A stretch of DNA of 64,000 nt from Chondrosia reniformis (GCA_947172415.1 OX359190.1:4960001-5024000); one strand, 5' to 3'; positions 21,883 to 33,313 are shown, numbered from the stretch's first letter. Made by a program: numbers and translations. Notes: generated by a model from the letters alone, not told the origin.

Positions 21883-23015
21883 TGTATACAGTACAAGTTA
21901 CAATATACTAAGGTAATCTAATATAATATAAATAATATAATATAATATAATTAATTAATTCATATGGCTCCAAGAAAGGACTTAGAAACAAAATGGGCAT
22001 ATCATCATAAAGATTAGGGTATAAAACTCATTTTAAAAGAAGGGATTTTTTATTCAGGTCTCCATTTGTTAGAAAACGGAGGACAAAGTCTGTATATAAA
22101 AGGCCATAGGACTATAGAAAACCTATGGGAAATTTATATGCAAACAATGTGTTATATTAATAAAAAATTTCAATTTGTCAGATAACTGTGAAATCAACAT
22201 ATATCATGGTACATGTGTATAAGAAACGTCTGGCGAAGTTTTGCTTAATTAAATGAGCAAAATAATCAAGATATAATGAAGAATTCAAAGTTACGATTGC
22301 GCAAGCTGGTGATGTATTGTGATGTTTTTCTAATGCGTCATCAACACCTTCGTATGTCGCTCCGTACACACATTTTGTGAATCATGTGACGTTGCGTAAA
22401 CGTCACCGACTCGTTGCTAAAGAAGATCATCCTTCGAGAACGGCTATGACAAGTCGACGCTCTCCTACGAGAAGGAGCTACCGAACAGGCGAGTTGTAGC
22501 GAAGGTTAGATAAAGCGTTTTTGTATACGTTCCCGTCAAGTTTGAGGCAGAGTTGTTCCTATATTGATGCGAAAGACTGGATTCGTTTGGTCGACCGTAT
22601 TACTTTGGTAATTTAAGCTCTGCCTTCTCTTCTTACGTTATCTGTTAATATTTTTACTTGTCCATGTGTAGGAATTAGGAGTGTTTGTTGCGATCATTAC
22701 GAGAATAAAGCTTTGTTGAGTGTCAGCAACATGAATTTACTAATTTCCTATTTATACTGAATTGTATTCCCACTCCTCATATATTGCTGATGCATGAAGA
22801 CCTCTGGGTCGAAACGTCCAGAATTAGTAAATTCATATTGCTGACTTTCAACTAGGCTTTATTCTTATCCATGTTAGTACGTTTTCCATGTGTACTACAT
22901 ACAGTAACGAAATTGCTTATAGTGAATGTCTATAAGTATAGTGAAATACTTTGTTAGCTAATTACACTCAAGTACACTACACAGTGCAAGTTACTAGCAA
23001 ATATATAAAATATTA
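21883..23015 (+). mobile_element. Q1: left part of the QP element, with hammerhead-like core
   Basis: This 1.1-kb unit reappears in reverse complement at 48.8-49.94 kb (very high identity) and in diverged form at 56.95-57.89 kb. It starts with ACAGTACAAGTTACAATATA, a word related to the iterons at the other end of QP. It contains no convincing gene: a 63-residue frame on the minus strand is open in two copies but begins with GTG and is lost in the third. The right part carries a stem with a hammerhead-like core, listed separately. Iterons of the form CTACACAGTGCAAGTTAC start near 22975. Confidence 0.7.
22715..22852 (+). ncRNA. Hammerhead-ribozyme-like motif inside a 31-bp stem
   Basis: A 31-base arm at 22715-22745 (GTTGAGTGTCAGCAAC..) pairs with 22822-22852. 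Between them is CTGATG, CATGA, then AGACC-TCTG-GGTC as a small stem and GAAACGTC. Hammerhead cores need CUGANGA, a stem II, GAAA and a cleavage site such as GUC. Here a CATG insertion seems to split CTGATGA. The diverged third copy (57756-57875) has an unsplit CTGATGA..GAAAC. Hammerheads of this layout are known from Penelope-like elements and retrozymes. Activity of this copy is doubtful. Confidence 0.45.
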
Positions 23016-24005
23016 AATTACAATCAAGTACTACACAGTACAAGTTACAAATTTAAGAGATCCAAGTGACTATGTAATATTAAAATTACAATCAAGTACT
23101 AGCTACACAGTGCAAGTTACAAATTTAAAGAGATCCAAGTGACCCCTAGGATAATCAGTATTTTAAACAGTACAAGACTTTAGTCACACTAGTACTGTTG
23201 CAGGCTTTGAAATCCTCAACTACTGCATAGAGAGTAGTAGTTGATACAGATCATCCAATTGCAAGGTAGAACACATGGCTTACCAATTACCTTTTCACAC
23301 CTTAGTATAGACTGAAGATGATGCATCTGCATGCCATATATCAACAAAGGCTTCAGTATTAAAGGGGTCTCAGCTAATAACCACAGCAGATTTGATTTGC
23401 CTTGTGAGGGAGCTAAGAACACCGACGGTTGGTTGCATGCATTGGCATAATCAACAGGGTTAGAGACCATTTTGTAAATTGTACACAAGGGACATAAAAG
23501 GCCAAGGCCTTTATATACGTATATGATGTCCCTTGTGTACAAGTTACAAAATGGTCTCTAACCCTGTTGATTATGCCAATGCATGCAACCAACCGTCAGT
23601 GTTCTTAGCTCCCTCACAAGGCAAATCAAATCTGCTGTGGTTATTAGCTGAGACCCCTTTAATACTGAAGCCTTTGTTGATATATGGCATGCAGATGCAT
23701 CATCTTCAGTCTATACTAAGGTGTGAAAAGGTAATTGGTAGGCCATGTGTTCTACCTTGCAATTGGATGATCTGTATCAACTACTACTCTCTATGCAGTA
23801 GTTGAGGATTTCAAAGCCTGCAACAGTACTAGTGTGACTAAAGTCTTGTACTGTTTAAAATACTGATTATCCTAGGGGTCACTTGGATCTCTTTAAATGT
23901 GTAACTTGCACTGTGTAGCTAGTACTTGATTGTAATTTTAATATTACATAGTCACTTGGATCTCTTAAATTTGTAACTTGTACTGTGTAGTACTTGATTG
24001 TAATT
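23016..24005. repeat. P1: near-perfect 990-bp palindrome (480-bp arms)
   Basis: Arms 23016-23495 and 23526-24005 are equal in length and mirror each other about position 23510.5 with only about five mismatches that I could find, around a 30-base loop that is itself partly palindromic (AAAAGGCCAAGGCCTTTATA). Each arm encodes the same 84-residue frame (MVSNPVDYANACNQPSVFL..) pointing away from the loop; I recognise no family and treat it as unproven. The distal arm holds iterons CTACACAGTACAAGTTACAA. Relatives at 21.0, 48.1 and 57.9 kb have lost part of one arm. Confidence 0.9.
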
Positions 24006-24019
24006 ATATAAATATATAT

Positions 24020-24323
24020 ATAATACGAGTTCATACGCAACTATTATAACACATTTTATACGTCGAATTATGTATAATACGAGTTCATACGCAACTATTG
24101 TAACACTTAATTTATACGTCAATACATCGTTTTTGCAAATGGCGGCGTTCAGGAAGCTTTAGTTAACGAAGCTTTTCTGTCGTTATTTATAATTTTCAGG
24201 ACACTTAAGTGTCCTCAATCGTTAGGATTAAGAATAGTATATCAAAGCCCAACGATGCGGCCAAATAGTTCGAGTAAATTCGGGGGGCGGAAGCCCCACG
24301 AGTTTTTAAACTCGAACTACTTG
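24020..24323 (+). mobile_element. S8: right part of an S element following QP
   Basis: Begins TAATACGAGTTCATACGCAA (twice, 40-70 bp apart), then AAATGGCGGCGTTCAGGAAG, CAATCGTTAGGATTAAGAAT and CCCAACGATGCGGCC. It ends with the hairpin 24265-24323: arm AGTTCGAGTAAA, core GGGG..CCCC, return arm TTTAAACTCGAACTACTTG. T-run (TTTTAAT) follows. Same order as at 34.3, 49.95, 56.2 (reverse) and 58.4 kb. Confidence 0.75.
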
Positions 24324-24329
24324 TTTTAA

Positions 24330-24640
24330 TTCTGAAAACCTTCCAAAGATCCTTCACTGATGTTCAAAAGACGATAAAATGTAAGAAATGTAGAATCGTG
24401 TTAGAAAATTAGTCCTCTTTAGATGGCCATTTAATATTTTCGGAATAACTTCTGTAAACTATGCATTTTTGCATTAACACTGTCATAATCTGTACACTTG
24501 CTATATGTAAAACATACTGTCATTATACAGTTAAACTGTAAGAGAAATGTTTAGTATTTCACACATAGGTTACACTATACTAGCGCTATAGATTATGCAA
24601 GTTTCAAAAAGGTGAGAAAGGTGAGAAAGGGATGGAGGGA
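24330..24640. other. Short interval with nothing recognised
   Basis: No gene or element ends seen. Confidence 0.4.
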
Positions 24641-26120
24641 TTACTTCGCCATGCTACTACAGAGTAATGACCAACCACAGCAGGGGTACCACGGGGATAT
24701 GCCTATGGAGCGGAGACGGGGGAAGTCCGGAATAATATCGCCAAGCTAAAGAGTAAGAAAGCACCAGGCGTGTGTGGAGTAACAGGCGAAATGTTAAAGG
24801 CAGGAGGTGAAGTGACTGTCAGGTGGATGCATAGTATTGTGAATGTGGCTTGGGAGGCAGGATCTGTACCAGAGGATTGGAGGAAGGCCCTAGTCATCTC
24901 TCCCTAAGAAAGGGAATAAAATGCAGTGCACAAACTACCGCGGCATCAGTCCTTCTGAGCATACCAGGGAAGGTGTATGCAAGAATACTAGACTACAAGG
25001 TCAGAGACATCACCGAAGGAAAGGTCCTAGAGGAACAAGGGGCATTTAGGAAGAAAAGAAGTTGTGTGGACCAAATGTTCACTGTCAGACAGCTAGGGGA
25101 GAAGATTATTGAGAAGAATAAAAGAATGGTGATGGTGTGTGTGGACCTCGAAAAAGCATATAACAGGGTAGACAGAGAGTTGTTGTGGCAGGTGTTGGAG
25201 TCTTATGGAGTTGGGGGGAGTCTAGGCAGAGCAGTGAGACCACTGTATGATAGGTGTCAGGCGTGTGTGAGAGTTTTAGGACAAAATTCTGACTGGTTCG
25301 GAGTTGAGCAGGGAGTGAGGCAGGGCTGTGTAATGTCCCCATGGCTATTCAACCTGTACATGGATAATAGTGTGAGGGAAGCAAGGCAGAAGTTTGTGGG
25401 GGGAGTTCAGATGGAGGAGACTGTGGTTCAACTGCTGTTATTTGCAGATGACTTGATGCTTGTGGCAGAAAACAATGAAGATGTGGAGAGAAATCTGAGA
25501 GTGCTGGATGAAGTAATGGAAAAATGGAAGATGTGGATTAATTGGAGGAAGACTAAGGTCCTGACAGTTATAGGAGGTGGTGGTACTTGTGATATGTCAG
25601 TGAAAGGGGAGAAAATTGAAGAAGTGAAGACGATGAAATACCTTGGAGTACTGTTCAATGAAGAAGGGTCATGCCAAGAAGAGATAGAGAATATATAGAA
25701 TTGGAGCTGCATCAAGGGTGGTTGGAGCAATGAGATCAGAAGCCCTGGAGAGAAGAGAGCTGAGCAAGGGAACAAAGCTGAGAGTGTTTAATGCAATGGT
25801 GGTTCCTACGCTATTATATGGGTGTGAAACCTGGACTATACAGAAGTGACATATGAGCAGACTGCAGGCGGCGGAGATGAGATATTTGAGGAGAGTGGAA
25901 GGAGTGACAAAGTTAGATAAAGTTAGGAATGAGGACATCAGACAAAGGTTGAAACAGGAAGCAGTTGTGGAAGTAGCCCGAAAGAAGCAGAGAGCAAGGA
26001 AGGAGAACTAGATGGTATGGAAGGGGAAAGACTTGTGAGGCGTGTGTACAGTGAGGAGGTGACTGGCAGAAGACCAAGAGGAAGACCAAGAAAGCGCTGG
26101 ATGGACAATTTTAATTTATA
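24640..26120 (+). pseudogene. Non-LTR (LINE) reverse transcriptase, RT core largely intact
   Basis: 24720-24905 reads NIAKLKSKKAPGVCGVTGEM and VPEDWRKALVIS. The long frame 24850-25698 then has LLSIPGKVYARIL, GAFRKKRSCVDQMFTVRQL, VMVCVDLEKAYNRVDRELL, EQGVRQGCVMSPWLFNLYMD and LLLFADDLMLVAEN, so the catalytic FADD box is intact. A stop at 25696 and a frame change follow. Then FNAMVVPTLLYGCETWTIQ, EMRYLRRVEGVTKLDKVRN and RGRPRKRWMDNF close the protein. The endonuclease domain is missing (5' truncation). Same family as the fragment at 1.2 kb. Confidence 0.85.
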
Positions 26121-26279
26121 ATGTATAATGACTGTTAACACTAGCACCTAAGATTACATTTCTACTATGTTGTAATGGGCTACCTCCAGCACTGGAGATC
26201 ATGCCGTCAGAGTTATTCATACATTCTTTCAAGTTTCAAAAAGAATGTACGAATATTTTACCTTATGGGTGTTAAAAGT

Positions 26280-26400
26280 CAAAGCCACTAAAGTGGTTTA
26301 CTGGCCATAAAGGGTGACGGTCAATCAAGTGTCGAAGCTTGACTGCAACCTCATTCCAAGAATTCAAGATTTATTTACAACACCGGATGATCTGAAGTAG
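26280..26400 (+). pseudogene. Gypsy RT fragment, partial duplicate of 27045-27140
   Basis: Reads VTVNQVSKLDCNLIPRIQD then LFTT, the second RT block of Gypsy pol. The same stretch, starting AAAGCCACTAAAGTGGTTTA, occurs again at 27041-27140. It is cut off at about 26390. Confidence 0.65.
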
Positions 26401-26664
26401 TTTAATCCCTGTGTGGCAGATAATAAGTATGCAATTATGATTTGCTACACAAATGGAACTAGTTTATACATGTATATATATATATATATATGTTACATGT
26501 ATGATCTGAAACTGTATACAGTCAGATCTAAAATATCCATACTTCAGATAACTGGTTCCCACGGCATTCACATAATTTCCTGCTGAAACAAATCTGCACA
26601 ATACATTTCAGCTCAACTAATCGAAACACTCTATCTGTATCCATTCGTACTCTTTGTATACACT

Positions 26665-27027
26665 AGTGTATACCAATTCCCTCATTTACCCGTTGGTTTA
26701 CAGCTGAAGTAAAACGTATGGTATTTTCATGTTGTATCTGCCTGATATGGCCTCTGCGTTTCACAAGAAACATCCAAGAAATTCCTTGGATGGCAGCATG
26801 AAGAACCAAATCTGTGTCTTCAAGCAAGCACATCCGAGGGCTATGTATGATTGTATCCAGGCGCATTTCAGGAAGAACTGGAGTTTAAAGGTTGGTAGAA
26901 GAAAGTGACTATACAGTCTCACTACCAGTCTTGGGCCAATTGTTCTCACATGACACACTACTTTCCAGCTGGGAGCGTATTTTGTTTCTTCACTAGTTAT
27001 CAGATTCAGTATTTTAATCGAAAATGC
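26665..27027 (+). repeat. CENP-B-HTH repeat, copy 2
   Basis: Direct repeat of 20215-20578 with the same truncated HTH frame. It lies between the two Gypsy fragments, with Gypsy sequence resuming at 27028. The preceding 26520-26600 has CAGTCAGATCTAAAATATCC, which may be a Tigger-like end, but I find no matching partner. Confidence 0.65.
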
Positions 27028-27044
27028 TTAAAGGTCAAAGCCAC

Positions 27045-28165
27045 TAAAGTGGTTTATGGGCCATAAAGGGTGACGGTCAATCAAGTGTCGAAGCTAGACT
27101 GCTACCTCATTCCAAAAATTCAAGATTTATTTACAACATTGGCCTGTGGTAAATCCTTCACAAAGATGGAATCAAGCACAACATGCAAGCAGCTTGAATT
27201 GGATGAGGAGTCAAAGCAGTACCTGGAATATTTCATGGAAAATCTCTTCCAAGGAATACCACAGGTGGCCATGTACATAGATGATATTCTGATCACCGCT
27301 CCAATAGAGGAAGCACATTTGGAAACCCTAAGGAGAGTGCTCGAACTAGTGAAAGAAGCAGGTCTGACACTCAAAATAATTAAGTGCAGTTTTATGGCAC
27401 CATCATAGGAGTATCTGGGGCATAGGATTGATTCAGAAAGTCTGCACCCAATACGGGATAAGGTCAAGGCCTTACAGGAAGCTGCCACTCCCACAACAAA
27501 AAGATTTGAAGTCATATCTATGGCTCTTGACCTATTACGAGAAGTTCCTATCAGACTTTTCAACTTGATTAGAACCCTTGAATAGATTGCTAAAAGTCAC
27601 TGTACCATGGGAGTGGACCAAGGTTAGCGTTTGCAGAGTCAGAGAAGCTGTTGCTATCATTGCAGGTGTTAGTGCACTTCAATTCCAAGTTTGAAATGCT
27701 GTTGGCTTGTGATACATCAGCATACGGCATTAGGGTTGTTTCATCACACAAGATACCAGATGGAACAGAAGACCCATTGGATGGATATTGGCAGAAAAGA
27801 ACTATTCCCAGATAGAAAAAGAAGGATTCCCTTGTGTTATTGGGGTCAAGAGATTTCATTCATACCTTTATGGGTGACATTTTACACTTATTACAGATCA
27901 CAAGCCTTGGTTTACAAGCCTTGGTTTAGGCTGTTTAAAGAGGCCAAATCAGCATCTTTGAAGGCATCAGGAAGACTTAAATGCTGCCCTTTAACATTGG
28001 CTTCATATGAATACACATTGGCATTTAGGGGTACTTTATGGCATGGAAATGCAGATGCAATATGTTGATTACCTTAGGAAGAATACCCCATGGTTACACC
28101 CATTCCATCTGAAACCATACTACAGATTTACCAATTCCAATGCACTCCAGGTGACACCCGATCAG
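27045..28165 (+). pseudogene. Ty3/Gypsy pol remnant: RT and RNase H part
   Basis: 27070-27408 reads VTVNQVSKLDCYLIPKIQD, ACGKSFTKM, QLELDEESKQY, MENLFQGIPQVAMYIDDI and LITAP, followed by LRRVLELVKEAGLTL and IKCSFMAPS. The YIDD catalytic box is intact, but the stretch between SFTKM and QLELDEE and the block between EESKQY and MENLF are shortened: a deletion removed the middle of the palm. After a stop, EYLGHRIDSESLHP and, further on in shifting frames, RNase H-like sequence up to about 28160 (WKCRCNM / NTPWLHPF). No LTRs or integrase were found. Confidence 0.75.
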
Positions 28166-28349
28166 ATTACAGTGCTAACTCAGAGAACCCAAACGTTTCA
28201 TAGTAAACACCAACTTTGCTTCTTTAAGGGGAAGGAAATATAGTAGTGTAGTAATGGACTGATAGTGTGACCTTTAATTTCGTGTTGTATTGACTATATT
28301 AGGTGCTTAGGTAATTTTTTTATATAACCAAAGCAGATATCTATATACA

Positions 28350-29117
28350 GAGTACGGTAGTACTCCCTATGTAGGGATGACATGGTTTTTTCGTTTTCCC
28401 CATACATCGGTATAGGAGCAAAATCCCAAAATAGGCCGAAAATCGACAAAACAAGGCTATGTATAGCTAAATATACAATATACATACTCTAAATAGACCT
28501 TAAAAGCAAGCGAATATGTCCTGCTGGCGAAATAATAAACCTTAAAAATTCCCATTTTCGTCTTCTTCATTTTCTTCTTCTTCTTATTATTCTTCTTCTT
28601 CTTCGTTAGCCATAACTAAAAAACTATATAAGCTATTGGACTAATTGTTAAACGAAACTACTGCAAATTTTCCGAGCTGTATTCTTTTGTAGAAGCGAGA
28701 GCGATAACGCTATTATTGAGCACGACGGTTTCTCATGACCCTAGAGTCAAGGCCTCAATAAAGTCGTCATTTTGATGATGTCATATTCTGTCGAAGATTG
28801 CGAAACTAAAATGGTTTTAATTGTACGAATCTAATTCCTAGCCCATGCTCCATAAAAAGTACAAAAACTAGAAATATTAAAAATTTTCTATATACAAAAA
28901 TAGTGAAGATGTAGGGATGGCATAAAACGTAGAGAAACAAGAAAGGGATGTTACACAGTGAAGCATTAGCTATACATGAATCCTACAAGCAAGGGTGTTG
29001 TATGATTCATGCATATATAGCTAATGCTTCACTGTGTAACATCCCTTTCTTGTTTCTCTACTTTTTATGCCATCCCTACATCTTCACTATTTTTGTAGAA
29101 AATTTTTAATATTTCTT
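28350..29117 (+). mobile_element. H-B: hairpin-ended repeat, copy 2
   Basis: Same layout as H-A: GAGTACGGTAGTACTC, ATGTAGGGATGACATGG, a TCTTC/TTATT microsatellite (28560-28605), then TTGAGCACGACGGTTTCTC. It ends with the long foldback 28868-29117. Arm changes relative to H-A are mirrored in the opposite arm. Confidence 0.75.
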
Positions 29118-29289
29118 TATATGGTTTTAGATTTGTGTAAGAGAAGATTTTAATTGAATTGAATGTGATCCTTAGTGTCACGAGTCTGTGTGTGAGCTAG
29201 CTTGAGAAACACGAGGATTGATATAGCCTATCCTTCAAGTTATGACAGGAAGGAAAGGTGTGTTGCATCTTTTCATAATAATAAAAATA

Positions 29290-31080
29290 ATACCTATGGA
29301 TTGCAGTTGGCTGCACACTTCGTTGTTAGGCTGCAAGGTGAGAGTGAGTGAGATAATGAAGGAGATGGTGGACTTCCTGTCTCCATGGCAGTTTGGGCTG
29401 CGGAGTTAGGAGGGGAGCAGAAGCTGCAGTTCATGCTGCAATGCTCTACCTGCAGAATCTTTCCCCTACTAAGGCACTCCTAAAGTTGGATTTTAGGAAT
29501 GCGTTCAATTCCATCCGTAGGGACAAGATGTTGAGGCCCGTGCAGGAGTGTGTCCCAAGATTGTTGCAGTTTGTTAATTCGGCCTACTCTTCCCCGTCTA
29601 CTCTGTTTTGGGCAGACAAAACCATCCAGTTGGCCGACGGGGTGCAACAGGGGGACCCACTTGGGCCTCTGCTCTTCTGCCTCACCATCCATCACCTGGG
29701 ACCCCAAATGAACTCAGAATTGGGAGACTTGGGGCAGCATGGAGGACTTCAGGCACGATTTGAAGGCCCGGTGGAGAGAGTGGGAGCAGAAATTGGGTTG
29801 CAACTGAATGGAGAGAAGACTGAGATCATCTGTCACAGCCACGACATCAAGGATCCCTCATGCTTTCTCTCCCAGGGGCATGCATAGTGGAACCCCGGAA
29901 GGCCACACTATTGGGATCTCCAATTTTAACACCCTCAGTGACAAGGCCAGTGCACTGAAGACAATGGGGGACAGGCTCATGCATCTGTTTTCCCATGATG
30001 CCATTCTCCTCCTAAAGCACTTGTTTGCTCTTTCAAAGCTGCTGCACTGCCTCAGGACTGCTCTGTGTTTTCTATTCTCCGGGCCCCATGAATATGATGA
30101 GCTCCTCTAGGACATCGTGAGTGAGATCACCAACATTCACTTTCCTGAGGGAAGCCCAAGCTGGACCCAAGCAACACTTCCAGTGGGATTGGGGGCTTGG
30201 CATTAGGAGCGCAGTGGAAGTGGCACCCTCTTCCTATCTAGCCTCAACTGTTGCTTTCACAGATCTCATACACTGCATTGTGCCACCACATCTTCGTGAC
30301 GTTCTGCTTCCAAGTTGAGATGAGGGCAAGGTCCTGTGGTCCAAGGATCAGAACCACCCACCTCCCGAAGGGGTTGCCCAGCAACGTCGGAAGACCTGAA
30401 TACTGTGACCAATGCCAGGGCCGGCGCTCGACTACTTGCATCTTCAGTCAGAGAATCTGGAGTGTGGTTGAATGCCCAACCAATTTCTTCTCTGGGCCTC
30501 CGCATGGATGATGAAACCATCAGGATAGCAGTCGGTCTACGCCTATGTATCCCTTTGTGCAGACCCCACACATGCCACCATTGCAATTTGGAGGTCGATG
30601 CACTGGCAACACATGGACTCAGCTGTCGGCAAAGCCAGAGGTGTCACCACCAACACACCACCCTGAATGACATCATTCACAGGTCACTCACATCTGCCAA
30701 GGTTCCCTTCCGTCTCGAACCATCAGGTCTGCAGCATGTGGATGAAAAGCGTCCGACGGCGTTACTATCATTCCATGGAAGCCGGGGCACCTTTGCTCCA
30801 TCCTACATCCGGAGTGCCTCCAGGGCAGCGGGAGCAGTGGCTCGCTTGGCGGAGGGCAGAAAGATGGCCAAGTATAGCTGTTAGGCTTCAGCATATTCTT
30901 TCACACCCGGTTGCAATTGAGTCCTCGGGAGTTTGTGGCCAACTGACTCTGGACCTTGGCAACTGCTTCAGGCAGGCCACTGGTGAGGAGTACTCATTCA
31001 TGCACCTCCTTTAGAGTTTGCCCGTGGTGGTTCAAAGAGGCAATGCAGCATCCGTTTTGGGAACACCACCACCGACAGTT
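29290..31080 (+). pseudogene. Non-LTR reverse transcriptase remnant of a second type
   Basis: 29393-29887 reads GVRRGAEAAVHAAMLYLQN, LLKLDFRNAFNSIRRDKML, PRLLQFVNSAYSSPSTLFW and DGVQQGDPLGPLLFCLTIHH. The YLDD-type catalytic box expected next is missing: GDLGQ..FEGPVERVGAEIG joins directly, so about 20-30 residues are deleted. The 3' part continues in other frames (GLGIRSAVEVAPSSYLAST near 30200; CHHCNLEVDALATHGLSCR near 30570; WLAWRRAERWPS near 30840). This cysteine-containing C-terminus is typical of a widespread invertebrate LINE group whose name I am not sure of. It is GC-richer than its surroundings. Inactive. Confidence 0.75.
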
Positions 31081-31084
31081 ATCC

Positions 31085-31635
31085 TGACCATTTTTGAACT
31101 TACACATTTCAATAATATTATTATTACTACAGTTTTTATACTATGCATTTAGGCCTATATACAAGTGATAAATCTATGCAATATGCACTCACTCTGCATT
31201 TCAAACCCCAGTTGCAAGCCTGGCACAGTGTCGGTTTATGACAGTAGGCTCCCACAGCCTCCGGAGGAGGACCTCTTCCTCTCTGCCTTTGGGTAAGCCT
31301 TAAAAAGACAAACTGCTGTAATCCATGGTAGACAGGAAGATAAAGTTACACTAAAGTTTGTAAGGTTGTACAGCAAATGAATAATTATAACTGCAGTCTT
31401 TTTGCACTTGCCTTTGCTACAGCCATTTGTTATGGAGAAGAGCCTAATGGTTTGGAATTCAAGGCAGGTCCTTCGTGCATTTTCGTCTTGCAGCAATATT
31501 TTCAGTACAGGGGTTTTAAAATCTTTCAGGCAAAGTAGTCAAAGGTGCGGTTTCTTTTAAAATAATGAAATATTGTTTACTGTAACCTTTCCAATGTTTC
31601 TATCATTATAAAGCCTGACATACTTGTGGAAGCCC
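31085..31635. other. Interval with nothing recognised
   Basis: No gene supported. Confidence 0.4.
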
Positions 31636-31639
31636 TTAA

Positions 31640-31745
31640 AGGTACGATGTTGCAAATAAATTTGCGCATCAGTGACTGTCGCGGCCAGTGTTATGATGGT
31701 GCTGCCAATATGTGTGGTACAAAGAAGGGTGCAACATCTTAGATT
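31640..31745 (+). pseudogene. Small hAT (DUF4371-type) fragment
   Basis: One frame reads LRISDCRGQCYDGAANMCGT then KKG. RGQ-C-YDGA-NM is a hallmark of ZMYM-like hAT transposases, around a catalytic Asp. A TAAAG/GTACGATG junction just upstream could be a splice site. Nothing else of the element is visible. Confidence 0.6.
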
Positions 31746-31879
31746 AGCTCAAAAGAGACATGCGTCCTTTCTATTCATAAATCTAGCTGAAACTGTAGAG
31801 GCTCATTGCTGCGTGAAGGGTAATGGTTATAGATAGTTATTGAGCGTAATCGCAGTGACTGGAATATACAATTAACTAT

Positions 31880-31930
31880 TAAATTAATTTCCCTGACGTT
31901 TCAATCCAAGGACCTTTCTCAACTGGTATA
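31880..31930 (-). other. Degenerate hammerhead-like motif near a Penelope element
   Basis: On the minus strand: TTGAGAA, AGGTCC-TTGG-ATT as a weak stem, then GAAACGTCAGG. The second half fits the Penelope hammerhead pattern; the first half (TTGAGAA instead of CTGATGA) does not. It points opposite to the Penelope ORF that follows. Confidence 0.3.
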
Positions 31931-32058
31931 AACACAAACTGAAACGACTGTAAGAAACCCTTCCAAAATTAGGTGTGGGTGACAGGAGTGATCTGTGATG
32001 TCAGAATAAACTAGTGGCGTGTGACGTTGGGATAAATTAAAGGATAAAATGATAAGAA

Positions 32059-33258
32059 ATGATAAAGTTTCTCACAGCTGCGCAACACCAAAACCCACTA
32101 GACAAAGAAAGAGTAGTGAAGAACATCAGCAGTAAGACCCCTTACAGAAGAAAAGGAAGTCTTGGCTTTAGGACTGAACTTGCCATCGCTCCTAAACAGG
32201 TCCCCACTCTAGACATCATTGCAGCTAGAGAGCCCACCGCCTCCCACCTTGATGATAAGAAAGTGCAGCAGCTCAGATTGGAAGTGGGTTCTATCCTCAG
32301 TTCATCCAAACCTCCAAAAGACAACCTCACAGGAGACAACACAAGACAATCAGGAGCCTACGCAGAGACAAGGAAATTGTTATCCTCCCAGCTGACAAAG
32401 GGAACACTACTTGTAGTCATGAACCACTCTGACTATACAGAGAAGATTTAAAGCCTATTGGAAGACCCTGCCTAAAAGAAACTGAAGCATGATTCAACCA
32501 CCAAGGTGGAAACCAGAATTTCCTCTGCTCTAAAGATACTAGAACAGAAAGGCTACCTATCCACTAAACAATGTCTATTCCTCACCCCATCTTTCTCCTC
32601 ATCCTCACAGATCTACGGACTCCCAAAAGTCCACAAAGAAGGGATCCGCTTACGGCCAATCGTGTCTGCAATAGGCTCACCCACCCACAGGGAGCTGGTC
32701 AGGATTCTAAACCCCATGAGTGGAACCACAGACTCCCACATCAAGGACTCCTTTGCCTTTGTGCAACGCATCAGCCATACCACCATCGAAAAAACAGCCT
32801 CATGGTCAGCTTCGACGTGGTGAGTCTCTCTACTAGAGTACCAGTAGATGCAGCCCTCTAGGCCATTGGTGAACTACTCCTAAAAGACAAGACACTGCCA
32901 GACAGAAATACCATCCCAGCCCCTGGCCTGTGCCACCTTGTTAAAATCTGTTTAAAATGCACCTATTTTAGATTTGGCAACACCGTCACCCATAGTAGCC
33001 AACATCTACATGGAGGCATTTGAGAAACAGGCCCTGGAGACCTCCCTAAAGAAACCCAACCTTTGGGTCAGATACATGGATGATATCATTGTAACCTGGC
33101 CTCATGAACACCTAGCAGTAGATGAGTTCCTAAGCCACCTCAACTCACAACACTCAGCCATCCAATTCACAATAGAGAAGGAAATAGACCAGAATATTAA
33201 AGATCGATTTGACCAATATGGGTACACCGTCCTACAGAACCTAGAAGACCTACTTTGA
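32059..33258 (+). pseudogene. Penelope-like element reverse transcriptase remnant
   Basis: 32059-32451 holds an N-terminal segment ending KGTLLVVMNHSDYTEKI. Frame 32506-32823 has GYLSTKQCLFLTPS, QIYGLPKVHKEGIRLRPIVS and AIGSPTHREL, and SGTTDSHIKDSFAFV. After stops and a deletion, 32974-33258 reads SPIVANIYMEAFEKQALETS, LWVRYMDDIIVTW and FLSHLNSQHSAIQFTIEKE. These are the RT blocks of Penelope-like elements with an intact YMDD box. The RT segment between about 32865 and 32970 is shortened. The C-terminal GIY-YIG endonuclease is absent. Confidence 0.85.
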
Positions 33259-33313
33259 AAGCTGCCAGGAATGAAGACTATGGTAAAGGGTTTGACTGTC
33301 TCTTGGACATGTA

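Noticed and set aside
22178-22369. 63-residue frame on the minus strand of Q, also open at 49446-49637
   Set aside because: The start codon is GTG, the two open copies are nearly identical DNA so openness is not independent evidence, and the third copy (57.3 kb) has a different frame. Not called a gene.
23533-23805. 84-90 residue frame repeated in both palindrome arms and at 48.3 kb
   Set aside because: The repeats are almost identical in DNA. The diverged copy at 21.1 kb keeps only its second half in another frame. No family recognised. Mentioned with P1 but not called a CDS.
25106-26147. Minus-strand frames opposite the LINE
   Set aside because: Shadows of the purine-rich coding strand of the reverse transcriptase; they lack any pattern of their own.
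31880-31930. Functional hammerhead upstream of the 32-kb Penelope element
   Set aside because: The first core box reads TTGAGAA and the motif points away from the ORF; only the second half fits. Kept as a weak feature only.
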